Shown here: positions 34,139-43,120 of the stretch, piece after piece
How the letters are laid out: each line of letters begins with the position of its first letter
How positions within the stretch are numbered: the first letter of the stretch is position 1
NCBI GenBank assembly: GCA_038868075.1
Contig: JAWBXB010000003.1
Location: 1-47,155 of the forward strand
Length of the DNA stretch: 47,155 nucleotides
Source of the DNA: Candidatus Bathyarchaeia archaeon
GTDB taxonomy: Archaea; Thermoproteota; Bathyarchaeia; Bathyarchaeales; DTEX01
Reading direction: 5' to 3'
The notes under the pieces: generated by a model
The model's database searches: none
Told to the model about the DNA's origin: nothing
Seen by the model: only the letters and a program-made list of their open reading frames with translations
Made by a program: the position numbers and the translations under genes

Positions 34139-34954
34139 TCATATTTTTATAGTTGATTTCTTCATCTTCCTGACAAAACTCTTCAGTTCCAGCAGCATTC
34201 TCTCTTCATCATTGATGTTTTCCTCTATTATTCTGATAATTCTGCTCCCAACTATTGCACCATCGGCTCCATTGGCAATAACCGTTTTAACATGTGATGG
34301 CTTAGATATTCCGAATCCAACAGCAATGGGGATTCTCCCATTAGATATCATTGACACTCTCCTTATGAAGTTAATACTTTCCCCTCTAAGTCTCTCCCTG
34401 ACACCAGTTACGCCAAATACTGAAACTAGGTAGAGGAAGCCGGATGAGCACTCAATAATTTTCTTGAGGCGTTCATTGGATGTTGATGGCGCTGCAAGAA
34501 AGATTGTGTCAACATCATATTTGCTAGCTATAGCCCTGTATTCCAACGACTCCTCCATAGTCATGTCTGGAACGACTACTCCGCTAACATTACTCTCCCT
34601 AGCGAGGCTGAAGAAGTTCTCTAATTCCATCCTAAAAATCACATTGTAATATGTTAGTATAATTATTGGCAGGTCTGGATGCATTGCAGATATTCTCCTC
34701 GCCATCTCCAGAACCATAATAGGTTTTGTACCAGCCCTCAACGCCCTTGAGACTGCACGTTGGATAACTGGTCCATCGGCTATATGGTCTGAGAATGGTA
34801 TGCCAAGCTCAAGCATATCTATTCCACCTTCAATTAGCGCTTCGGCTATTGCTATTGTATGATTTGGTGTTGGGTCACCGCATGTAATGTATCCTATTAA
34901 TGCTCCTTCTCCTCGTTGCTTCAGACTCTTAAACTTCGCCTCTATAAGTCTCAT
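34139..34954 (-). CDS. trpA: tryptophan synthase alpha subunit
   Basis: Cleaves indole-3-glycerol phosphate to indole, which is channelled to Trp[20 protein letters not shown], catalytic Glu and Asp in [20 protein letters not shown], and the phosphate loop [22 protein letters not shown]. Length 271. ATG overlaps the trpB stop by four bases (ATGA). Last gene of the trp operon. Confidence 0.97.
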   Translation of the reverse strand: MRLIEAKFKSLKQRGEGALIGYITCGDPTPNHTIAIAEALIEGGIDMLELGIPFSDHIADGPVIQRAVSRALRAGTKPIMVLEMARRISAMHPDLPIIILTYYNVIFRMELENFFSLARESNVSGVVVPDMTMEESLEYRAIASKYDVDTIFLAAPSTSNERLKKIIECSSGFLYLVSVFGVTGVRERLRGESINFIRRVSMISNGRIPIAVGFGISKPSHVKTVIANGADGAIVGSRIIRIIEENINDEERMLLELKSFVRKMKKSTIKI

Positions 34955-36150
34955 ATCATGACACCCAGATATTTTGCGACAACCTCAACATCCTTGTCCC
35001 CTCTCCCAGACAATGTTACAACTATTATGTCATCTCTACTGAGGTTTGGCGCAATCTTCATTGCGTAAGCTAGTGCATGTGAGGGCTCCAGGGCCGGTAT
35101 TATGCCCTCGCTCTTAGATAGTTCAAGAAAGGCTTCTACAGCCTCCCTATCGGTTACAGCAACGTATTTGGTGCGCCCAACCTCCTTTAAAAACGAATGT
35201 TCCGGACCAACTCCAGGATAATCTAAGCCAGCTGATATGCTATGTGTTGTCATTATCTGCCCGTCCTCATCTTGCAGGATATATGTCCTCATCCCATGGA
35301 ATACTCCCTCTGAGCCAGCGAATAAAGAGGCAGCGTGCCTTCCAGTCTCTATCCCCTCACCAGCCGCTTCAACACCATACAATTCAACATTTAAGTCATC
35401 TAGGAATGGATAGAAGGTTCCCATGGCATTGCTTCCACCACCAACACATGCAATTAAAATATCTGGCAATCTACCCTCCTTCTCTAAAATTTGCTCTTTT
35501 ATTTCATATCCTATGACGCTTTGGAAATCACGAACAATCATCGGGTATGGATGTGGACCAACAACAGAGCCTATCAAATAATATGTTGTCTGAACATTTG
35601 CAACCCAATCCCTAAGGGCTTCATTAATGGCGTCCTTAAGAGTTTTTGAGCCAGATTCAACTGGATGAACTTTGGCCCCAAGGAGCTCCATCCTAAAGAC
35701 ATTTAATCTCTGCCGCTTCATATCCTCCGAGCCCATATATATTTCAGCCCTTAAGCCCAATGCCGCGCAGGCCATAGCTGTCGCAACACCATGTTGCCCA
35801 GCACCAGTCTCAACTATAACCCTCCTCTTACCCATTCTCTTGGCTAGAAGTGCCTGCCCAACAGTATTATTTATCTTATGGGCTCCACCATGAGCTAGGT
35901 CCTCACGCTTCAAATAGATTTTTGCCCCACTCAGTTTCCTTGTAAGGTTCTTCGCGTAGTAGAGTGGTGTCGGTCTTCCAGCAAACTCTGAGAGATAATA
36001 TTTTAGTTGCTTTTGGAATCTCTCATCCATCTTAGCCTCTAAATATGCCTCTTCAAGCTCTATGAGCGCCGACATAAGCGTTTCCGGAACAAATCTACCC
36101 CCAAACCTACCATATCTTCCATCTATCGGATATTCGCTCAGCTTAGGCAT
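34951..36150 (-). CDS. trpB: tryptophan synthase beta subunit
   Basis: PLP enzyme joining indole and serine. [16 protein letters not shown] lysine in [32 protein letters not shown], the phosphate-binding [15 protein letters not shown], and LSGRGDKD are those of TrpB1, the form that pairs with TrpA. Length 399. ATG 36150 follows GGAGGG and overlaps trpF by 13 bases. Confidence 0.97.
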   Translation of the reverse strand: MPKLSEYPIDGRYGRFGGRFVPETLMSALIELEEAYLEAKMDERFQKQLKYYLSEFAGRPTPLYYAKNLTRKLSGAKIYLKREDLAHGGAHKINNTVGQALLAKRMGKRRVIVETGAGQHGVATAMACAALGLRAEIYMGSEDMKRQRLNVFRMELLGAKVHPVESGSKTLKDAINEALRDWVANVQTTYYLIGSVVGPHPYPMIVRDFQSVIGYEIKEQILEKEGRLPDILIACVGGGSNAMGTFYPFLDDLNVELYGVEAAGEGIETGRHAASLFAGSEGVFHGMRTYILQDEDGQIMTTHSISAGLDYPGVGPEHSFLKEVGRTKYVAVTDREAVEAFLELSKSEGIIPALEPSHALAYAMKIAPNLSRDDIIVVTLSGRGDKDVEVVAKYLGVMI

Positions 36151-36797
36151 TCCTCAACCCTCCTAACTTCCTCAATAAAAGAGATTACCTTATTCTCATC
36201 TTTAACTCCAGGCTGAACCTCAACGCCGCTTGAAACATCAACCGCAAAGGGTTCAACCGTGAGAATTGCGCTTCTCACATTATCCGGTCTTAATCCTCCA
36301 GCGAGGATTAGGGGCTTAGGATATATTAGGTCCCGAATTCGCCTACTTATACCCAAATCATGTGTAACTCCAGTACCACCGTATACTCCCGGAATATGCG
36401 AGTCAACTAGAATAGCGTCAAAGGGCTTTATGAGATGTACTATCTCCTCAATAGACATGTTTTGGGTAATATTTATTGCGCCTATAACCCGAGTTCGCTT
36501 AGAGAACTCTCGGAGAACTTCTTCTGAGGGTAGATTACCATGTAACTGCATGGCATCCGGCTTCAACTTGCTGTGAATATTAAGGATTTGCTCGGCGCTC
36601 TTAAAGACGGTTACCACAGTTCTAGTTATAAATAGCGGGGTCGCTCCCATTAGTTGTTTTGCTCTATCGAGAGATATATTCCTCGGTGATGATGGAACAT
36701 CAACAATAAAGCCTAACGCGTCAGCCCCAGCCCTAACACATACATATACGTCTTCTAGTCTAGTTATCCCACATATTTTAACTCTAACTCTTCTCAT
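36138..36797 (-). CDS. trpF: phosphoribosylanthranilate isomerase
   Basis: Third step of tryptophan synthesis. [16 protein letters not shown] (catalytic Cys), [43 protein letters not shown] (catalytic Asp), [10 protein letters not shown] and VDVSSGVE are conserved. Length 219. ATG 36797 follows GGTGAA and overlaps trpC by 14 bases. Confidence 0.95.
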   Translation of the reverse strand: MRRVRVKICGITRLEDVYVCVRAGADALGFIVDVPSSPRNISLDRAKQLMGATPLFITRTVVTVFKSAEQILNIHSKLKPDAMQLHGNLPSEEVLREFSKRTRVIGAINITQNMSIEEIVHLIKPFDAILVDSHIPGVYGGTGVTHDLGISRRIRDLIYPKPLILAGGLRPDNVRSAILTVEPFAVDVSSGVEVQPGVKDENKVISFIEEVRRVEECLS

Positions 36798-37596
36798 AGG
36801 CGTTCACCAGAGAAGCAACAAAATCCCTAATATTCTTTGCAGCCATTATAGATGAACCAATTAGAAAGGCATCTGCGCCATACTTCCTTAAGAAGCGTAT
36901 ATCCTCCGGAGATTTTATACCGCTCTCGCTGACAATAGGTCTATCGCCAATATCGCTTCTTCTAAATCTCTCCAGGATATTTTTGGTCGTGTTAATGTCA
37001 ACTTTAAGAGTCTTTAAATCCCAGTTATTTATTCCAATCATGTCGGCTTCAGTCGATAGGGCTAATTTAAACTCCTCAATTGTGTGAACCTCCAACAAGA
37101 CCTCAAGTCCCATGCTGTGAGAGTAATCTATCATCTCATGAATGCCCATGTCGCAGTATCCGCGCTCAAAAAGAGCCGCTATTAAGAGTATGGCATCAGC
37201 GCCAAATCTATAAGCAGCATCGATCTGAAACTTGCTCAAAATAATATCCTTCATCAATAGTGGAGCATCAACTGAGAGGCGGGTTTGAAGTAGATCCTCT
37301 AGGGAACCGGAGAAATATTTGGGCTCCGTTAAGACGGATAATCCAACGGCGCCAGCCTCAATCATATCTCTGGCGATAATCCCTACATTTCTATCAGCCC
37401 TTAAAATGCCAGAGGAGGGTGAGGCAAACTTAATTTCAGATATGATGGCAGCTTTCTTACACTTAATTATGGAGTCTCTCAGACTTCTCCTTTCAATAAA
37501 CTGAGTATGTTCACCTAAAATATTATGATATTGATAATACTTTCCCTCTATATTCTCTCTTGCCGCGGCAACTAACAAATCTAGAAAGTCACCCAT
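36784..37596 (-). CDS. trpC: indole-3-glycerol-phosphate synthase
   Basis: Makes indole-3-glycerol phosphate. AAIISEIKFASPSSGILR (catalytic Glu and Lys), GAVGLSVLTEPKYFSG, PLLMKDIILSKFQID (catalytic Lys), ADAILLIAALF, EVHTIEEFKLAL, IGINNWDLKTLKVD, SESGIKSPEDI, and FLIGSSIM. ATG 37596 (MGDFLDLL) has a good ribosome site (GAGAGGAAAT) and overlaps trpD by eight bases; the longer frame to 37638 would overlap by 50. Length 270. Confidence 0.95.
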   Translation of the reverse strand: MGDFLDLLVAAARENIEGKYYQYHNILGEHTQFIERRSLRDSIIKCKKAAIISEIKFASPSSGILRADRNVGIIARDMIEAGAVGLSVLTEPKYFSGSLEDLLQTRLSVDAPLLMKDIILSKFQIDAAYRFGADAILLIAALFERGYCDMGIHEMIDYSHSMGLEVLLEVHTIEEFKLALSTEADMIGINNWDLKTLKVDINTTKNILERFRRSDIGDRPIVSESGIKSPEDIRFLRKYGADAFLIGSSIMAAKNIRDFVASLVNAYEKS

Positions 37597-38656
37597 ATTT
37601 CCTCTCAAGCTCCTCAAGTTTTGATAGGTCTCCACCATAAATCTTAATTAGCTCTCTAAGTTTCCTGTAGGCTGAGCCGCTTGCAATAGACTCTAATGCA
37701 AGCTCAACACCATACTTGAAATTATCAGCCTTTCCCCCAATAATCAGCGCCGCCGAAGAGTTCATGAGAACCATATTAAGTTTTGGGTCACCAATCTTTG
37801 GGTCACAATACAATATCTTAAAAGATAACTCAACACATTCCTCAGGGCTCCGCACAATTAAATCTGATGGCTTAGCGGTTTTCATATCAAAGTCGCTAGG
37901 AGCCAACTCAAAGAGCCTAACTTCATCATCTTTAAGCCAAGCCACAGATGTCTTGCCGAGGATTGAGATTTCATCAAGCCCATCGAGCCCATGAACCACC
38001 ATAGCCTCCTCACAACCAAGTCTCCCAAGTACGAGCGTTATAGGCTTAAGCCAAGTCTCATCAAAAACTCCGAGAAGCTGGGCCTTAACGCCAGCTGGAT
38101 TAGTTAATGGACCAAGAAGATTAAAGACCGTTCTTATGGCTATTTCCCTACGTGGACCGATAGCGTGTTTCATCGCTGGATGAAACTTAGGTGCAAATAT
38201 AAAGCCTATCCCTATTTCCTCAATTGCTTTCTTAACAACATCTGACTCCACATTGAGATTTAATCCAAACTTCTCAAGAAGATCCGCGCTTCCAACCATG
38301 CTTGTTACTGAGCGATTTCCATGCTTGGCGACCGGAACACCCGCGCCAGCAACAATAAGAGCTGTTAACGTGCTAATATTAAATGTCTTTATTCTGTCTC
38401 CTCCGGTTCCGCATGTGTCGATAATTCTCCCCTTAACGTTTGGTCTAATTGCACTGCAGAATTCTCTCATTCTCATAACGGTTGCAAAGGCGGATATTTC
38501 CTCAACAGTCTCACCCTTCATTCTTAGGGCAGTTAATAGGGCGGCTATCTGCGCTGGGGTCGCCATGCCACTCATTATTTCTCTCATCGCTTCATATGCC
38601 TCTTGATAGGTTAAATTTTGGCCTTCAACAACCTTCTTTATGCACTCAACTATCAT
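37589..38656 (-). CDS. trpD: anthranilate phosphoribosyltransferase
   Basis: Second step: anthranilate plus PRPP. DTCGTGGDRIKTFNIST (PRPP site), VAKHGNRSVTSMVGSADLLE, FIFAPKFHPAMKHAIGPRRE, FNLLGPLTNPAG, VHGLDGLDEIS. ATG 38656 (MIVECIKKV) has GGGGTG six bases before it; GTG 38665 overlaps that site. Overlaps trpG by 11 bases. Length 355. Confidence 0.96.
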   Translation of the reverse strand: MIVECIKKVVEGQNLTYQEAYEAMREIMSGMATPAQIAALLTALRMKGETVEEISAFATVMRMREFCSAIRPNVKGRIIDTCGTGGDRIKTFNISTLTALIVAGAGVPVAKHGNRSVTSMVGSADLLEKFGLNLNVESDVVKKAIEEIGIGFIFAPKFHPAMKHAIGPRREIAIRTVFNLLGPLTNPAGVKAQLLGVFDETWLKPITLVLGRLGCEEAMVVHGLDGLDEISILGKTSVAWLKDDEVRLFELAPSDFDMKTAKPSDLIVRSPEECVELSFKILYCDPKIGDPKLNMVLMNSSAALIIGGKADNFKYGVELALESIASGSAYRKLRELIKIYGGDLSKLEELERKYG

Positions 38657-39242
38657 CTTGAACACCCCTATCGAGAAAATTCTTAATTATTCTCTTACCC
38701 TCGAGAGTTAGAATTGATTCAGGATGAAACTGCACACCCTCTATAGGGTAAAGCCTATGTCGAACACCCATAATTTCACCATCATCTAGGGATTTAGCTG
38801 TAACCTTGAGGCACGGCGGTAAGGAATTCTTGTCGCCAACAAGCGAATGATATCTTGTGGCCCTAAAGGGGTTCCTAACATCCTTAAAAATTCCCTTACC
38901 ATCATGTAAGATTAGGCTGGTTTTACCATGCATAATCTTTTTAGCCCGAATTATTCTGCCGCCAAAAACATGTATTATCCCTTGATGTCCTAGGCAGACA
39001 CCTAAAGTCGGCACTCTCACGCTCAAAGTTAACAATATGTCGGAGCATACGCCAAAATATCTCCTATCAGCTGGATTCCCTGGACCGGGCGAAATAATTA
39101 TCCTTTCAGGATTAATCTCCGCAGCTCTCTTCAAAGTTATCTCATCATTCCTGTAGACTACTGGTTCACCGCCAAGCTCACCGACATACTGGACGAGATT
39201 ATATACAAACGAGTCATAATTGTCTATTATGAGAACCCTCAT
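38646..39242 (-). CDS. trpG: anthranilate synthase glutaminase subunit
   Basis: Class I glutamine amidotransferase that gives ammonia to TrpE. RVLIIDNYDSFVYNLVQY, ISPGPGNPAD, nucleophile in GVCLGHQGIIH, and the His/Glu pair VQFHPESIL are all present. ATG 39242 is preferred over two upstream in-frame ATGs because of GGATGGGAT just before it and the standard N-terminus MRVLIIDNYDS. Starts 18 bases after the trpE stop. Length 198. Confidence 0.96.
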   Translation of the reverse strand: MRVLIIDNYDSFVYNLVQYVGELGGEPVVYRNDEITLKRAAEINPERIIISPGPGNPADRRYFGVCSDILLTLSVRVPTLGVCLGHQGIIHVFGGRIIRAKKIMHGKTSLILHDGKGIFKDVRNPFRATRYHSLVGDKNSLPPCLKVTAKSLDDGEIMGVRHRLYPIEGVQFHPESILTLEGKRIIKNFLDRGVQDDS

Positions 39243-39259
39243 TCCAAATCCCATCCAAA

Positions 39260-40644
39260 TCATCCAGATTCTTCCAAGGCTTTCATTAAGGCCCCAGCCT
39301 TAAACTCGGTTTCAAACCACTCATTCTCCGGCGTGGAGTCAGCAACTATCCCGCTGCCAACCTGTATATGGAATTTGCCGTCCTTAGCAAAGAGCGTTCT
39401 TATTGTTATCGCAAAATCCATATTGCCATTATAGGAGAAGTAGCCAACGGCGCCAGCATAAGGCCCCCTACGAACACCCTCAAGCTCATCAATAATCTCC
39501 ATGGCTCTGACTTTGGGAGCCCCTGAAACCGTTCCAGCTGGAAAAATGGCTCTTAAAACATCAAAGCAGTCATAGTCTTTTTTAAGTTTACCAGTAACCT
39601 TCGAGACTATATGCTGAACATGGCTATACTTATAAACTTCCATAAACTCGGCAACCCTCACACTATTAAATTCTGAGACCTTACCGAGATCATTTCTAGC
39701 CAAATCAAGAAGCATTATATGCTCAGCTATTTCCTTAGGGTCATTAAGTAACTCGTTCTCTAGAGCTTTATCCTTATTTTTGATCGCCAGTTATAGGTCT
39801 TGTTCCAGCTATGGGATAAGTCTCAATCAACCTGTTCTCAACTCTAACAAGTGTCTCCGGACTTGAACCAATTATGAAACGATCCTTCATCTTTAGGAAA
39901 TACATGTATGGTGATGGATTAATTCTCCTCAAATTTAAATAGAACCTTTGGAAGCCGCCGACAAAGTTTGAACTATATCTCTTTGAGAGGACTACTTGGA
40001 GAATATCTCCTGAAAAAATATACTTTTTTGCCCTATCAACGATTTTATCATAGCGATTCCTCTCAATATTCACTTTTGGCGTTGAGTATAAGAAGTCGGG
40101 TATAACTGGTTCTCTATTAATTTTCCTCGTAATTTCATAGTACCGATCATTATCTCTATAGAAATAGAAAGCCTCATTATTCAAGTGATCAAAAATTATA
40201 CCGTCGCTATATATCCCCATTTCAACGTCTGGAAAACCCAAGTCATCAACCGACGTATTTGGCAATTTCTCCCAGTAACGTATTGCATCATATGATACAT
40301 ATCCAACTGCCCCACCAATATATCTAAAATATCCATCATAGGGCTGAAGAACCCCCATAAGATCCTTGATAATATAGAGCGGATCAGAGGTTTTCAATCG
40401 CTCTCCAGAGCAATTTACAAATCCATTTTTGACAGCTACGGTTATTATCGGGCTGAAACCTATAAACGAGAATCTGGATCTATTTTTATCGTTACATAAT
40501 GATTCGAAGAGAAAAGCATATTCATACTCGTCGCAGAGTTTTAGGAAGACATCGATTGGTTGCTTTTGAGGGAACCTCCTAAAATTTAATGGTTTAGAGA
40601 GTTCACGTCTAAGTTCTTGCTGCGTGCCAAACTAGGTCACCCAT
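39260..40644 (-). pseudogene. trpE: anthranilate synthase component I, split by two indels
   Basis: All of TrpE is present but in three frame pieces. ATG 40644 (MGDLVWH, ribosome site GTGGTGA) runs into a stop unless one base is dropped near 40621-40627; the protein then continues QQELRRELSKPLNFRRFPQK. A long piece ends [10 protein letters not shown] at 39774; one added A in the A5 run (39776-39780 region) gives [20 protein letters not shown] and joins [12 protein letters not shown]. The C-terminal half has [25 protein letters not shown] and [11 protein letters not shown]. Restored length about 460. Since all six other trp genes are intact, an assembly error is at least as likely as true loss. 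Confidence 0.85.
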
Positions 40645-40672
40645 CTATATCACCACACTTAACGGTCAAAAA

Positions 40673-40697
40673 CGTATATAAATGTATTATTTAAATC
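40673..40697 (-). promoter_or_regulatory. candidate trp operon promoter
   Basis: On the minus strand two TATA-like boxes lie before trpE ATG 40644: GATTTAAATAATA (40697-40685) and CATTTATATACG (40684-40673). The first would leave a leader of about 25 bases carrying the GTGGTGA ribosome site. No clear operator repeat is seen. Confidence 0.4.
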
Positions 40698-40766
40698 TTT
40701 CTTGCTCAAAAATATACATAAAAAGTAAAAACAATAATAAACTTATTTAATTCTGCACATTTATAT

Positions 40767-40775
40767 GTTTATATT
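40767..40775 (+). promoter_or_regulatory. candidate rtcB promoter
   Basis: GTTTATATT is a TATA-like box about 60 bases before ATG 40831, inside the 180-base A/T-rich divergent space between trpE and rtcB. Expected start near 40798. Confidence 0.35.
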
Positions 40776-40830
40776 ACTGATCTTCACTTAATGGTTATCT
40801 AGGATAGAAGATAGGGTACGTGTGATTAGT

Positions 40831-42279
40831 ATGAGCGTCCCATTAGAAAGAGTTGACAATTATGTTTGGAGAATACCAAAGTATAAGGCTGGAATGCGTG
40901 TTCCAGGCATAATATTTGCGGATGAAGATTTACTTGAGAAAATGAAAACCGATAAGACTCTTGAACAATGCGCCAATGTAGCTCACTTACCGGGCATATA
41001 TAAGTACTCAATAACCCTACCGGATGGGCATGAAGGATATGGCTTCCCCATAGGAGGAGTGGCAGCAACCGATTATGAGGAGGGCGTCATAAGCCCAGGT
41101 GGCGTGGGATACGACATTAACTGCGGCGTCAGGCTTTTAACCACAAATCTCTCTGAAAAGGATATTAGACCGAAGATAAGTGACTTAGCAACAACTATTT
41201 TCCGTAATGTTCCAAGCGGTCTTGGAAGTCACAGAAGAGATTTTACGGTTTCAGCTAGCGAGCTTGATAGGATAACTATAGAGGGTGTTCCATACTTAAT
41301 TGAGAGGGGATATGGTTGGCCAGAGGATTCAGAGCATTGTGAAGAGGGCGGAAGGATGCCTGGAGCTAATCCAGATAAGGTTTCAAGTATAGCAAAAAAG
41401 AGAGGCTTACCGGAGCTTGGAACATTGGGCTCAGGCAACCACTTCTTAGAGATACAGAAGGTTGATAGAATATTTAATGAAAGGGTTGCTAAAGCATTCG
41501 GCATAACCCATGAGGGGCAGATTACTGTAATGATACATTGTGGGTCACGTGGTTACGGACATCAAATATGCTCAGATTATTTACGTGTTATGGAGAGAGC
41601 AGTCCATAAGTATCGTATTGAATTACCAGATAGGGAGCTAGCATGTGCGCCAGGAACCAGTCAGGAAGCCCAAGATTATTATCAAGCAATGGCATGCGCA
41701 GTGAATTATGCCTTTGCAAATAGGCAGATGATCACACATTGGGTTAGACAGAGCTTTGAACAGGCACTTAAAATGCCAGCTGACAAAATTGGCTTAAACC
41801 TAGTTTATGACGTCGCCCATAACATTGCTAAAATTGAGGAGCATAATATTAATGGTAAAACAGTTAAAGTTTGGGTTCATAGAAAAGGCGCTACAAGGGC
41901 CTTTCCGCCAGGTCATAAAGATATCCCATCAGACTATCGCAGCCTAGGTCAACCAGTTATAATACCAGGCTCAATGGGAACAAGCTCATGGGTTCTAGTT
42001 GGCACACAAAAAGCCATGGAGAGAACCTTCGGCTCAACAGCACATGGAGCTGGAAGAATGCTCAGCCGAGCGGCTGCAACAAGACGTTTTACTGGAGCAG
42101 AGATAAGAAGGGATCTTGAGAGTAGGGGCATAGTTGTTAGGGCTGCAAGTCTAGCTGTTCTAGCTGAGGAGGCTGATTTAGCATATAAAAATGTTGATAG
42201 GGTTGCTGAGGTGAGTAACGCCGTTGGAATAGCAACATTTGTAGCTAGGCTTCTTCCAATAGCCGTCGTTAAAGGTTAA
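40831..42279 (+). CDS. rtcB: RNA-splicing ligase RtcB
   Basis: GTP- and Mn-dependent ligase joining 2',3'-cyclic phosphate and 5'-OH ends; seals archaeal tRNA exons after intron removal, such as the tRNA-Ser in this window. Motifs: LPDGHEGYGFPIGGVAATD, SPGGVGYDINCGVRLL (metal Cys), GSGNHFLEIQ, IHCGSRGYGHQ, VYDVAHNIAK, VHRKGATRAFPPGH, PGSMGTSSWVLVG and TAHGAGRMLSR. About 482 residues, no intein. ATG 40831 is preferred over GTG 40822, as CGTGATT then serves as ribosome site. Confidence 0.96.
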   Translation: MSVPLERVDNYVWRIPKYKAGMRVPGIIFADEDLLEKMKTDKTLEQCANVAHLPGIYKYSITLPDGHEGYGFPIGGVAATDYEEGVISPGGVGYDINCGVRLLTTNLSEKDIRPKISDLATTIFRNVPSGLGSHRRDFTVSASELDRITIEGVPYLIERGYGWPEDSEHCEEGGRMPGANPDKVSSIAKKRGLPELGTLGSGNHFLEIQKVDRIFNERVAKAFGITHEGQITVMIHCGSRGYGHQICSDYLRVMERAVHKYRIELPDRELACAPGTSQEAQDYYQAMACAVNYAFANRQMITHWVRQSFEQALKMPADKIGLNLVYDVAHNIAKIEEHNINGKTVKVWVHRKGATRAFPPGHKDIPSDYRSLGQPVIIPGSMGTSSWVLVGTQKAMERTFGSTAHGAGRMLSRAAATRRFTGAEIRRDLESRGIVVRAASLAVLAEEADLAYKNVDRVAEVSNAVGIATFVARLLPIAVVKG

Positions 42280-42306
42280 AAATCCCTTTTAACACATAAG
42301 AGTTTA

Positions 42307-43017
42307 CTAATCCTCTTCTTTAAAGGTCGTATGTAATACTTCCTTAACTTTCTTAGTTATTTTCTCCCCCAAACCATAAACATCTTTTGGCCAGCGTTCA
42401 ACGTTAGCCAGCGCATTGAATGGTGTCTTATAGGTTTTAAGTAGGCTTATAGCTTTCTCTCTCCCTATATTAGGTAAACTAGATAGGAAATATATCTGCG
42501 CATCAGTTAAGGTTTCTGTCTTCTTTACTGGGTGTATAGCTGGGGTTCTCTTCTCAGCAAACTGTTCCTGCTTGGCTGAGGTATAGAGGAAATCAACAGT
42601 CTCCTTATAGCTGGTTGTATGAACCATGTTTATACCATTCTTTGCCAAGGCAAATATTGCTCCCCAAACTGAAGAGGGGTTGATTCTGCTGAACTTATAG
42701 ATTATTGGAAAGTAACCTTCGATTAATATGAAAGGTTTTGGATAAGCCTCTTTCAGGAGGAAAAGCTGCTCAAAAAGGTGTCGGTGGGTAAGCGTGTAAA
42801 CAAAGTCTTGTACAGTCTTCCTCTCAAATGCACATTCATCAGAAATCACATAGTCACCCTTATCAAGAACATCAATCTTAATTAATGCACCAAGCTCCTT
42901 TAAGCCCTTAACAATCTTGGGAGCTGCACTAGCCTCTCTACTATCAACTATTATTACAGGCTGCTCCGAATTATTCTTCTCCCTAATGTAGGGTAAAAGG
43001 CTCTCTGATCCAGCCAT
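42307..43017 (-). CDS. xpf: XPF/ERCC4-type structure-specific nuclease
   Basis: Cuts 3'-flap and fork DNA. VIIVDSREASAAPKIVKGL, KGDYVISDECAFERKTVQDF (the ERKxxxD catalytic site), ILIEG; then two helix-hairpin-helix motifs (FLSSLPNIGREKAISLLKTY; VYGLGEKITKKVKEVL). At 236 residues it lacks the helicase part, the short crenarchaeal/TACK form that works with PCNA. It has no clear PIP box at the end. Divergent from reverse gyrase. Confidence 0.92.
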   Translation of the reverse strand: MAGSESLLPYIREKNNSEQPVIIVDSREASAAPKIVKGLKELGALIKIDVLDKGDYVISDECAFERKTVQDFVYTLTHRHLFEQLFLLKEAYPKPFILIEGYFPIIYKFSRINPSSVWGAIFALAKNGINMVHTTSYKETVDFLYTSAKQEQFAEKRTPAIHPVKKTETLTDAQIYFLSSLPNIGREKAISLLKTYKTPFNALANVERWPKDVYGLGEKITKKVKEVLHTTFKEED

Positions 43018-43120
43018 ACTTCAATTCTCCAAGCATAATGTTTAAATCTCTAAAAACTTTTTATTCAGCCTTCCCTTAAATACCTTAATACAAATTTGAG
43101 AGAAATGTTGCGTATCCAAA

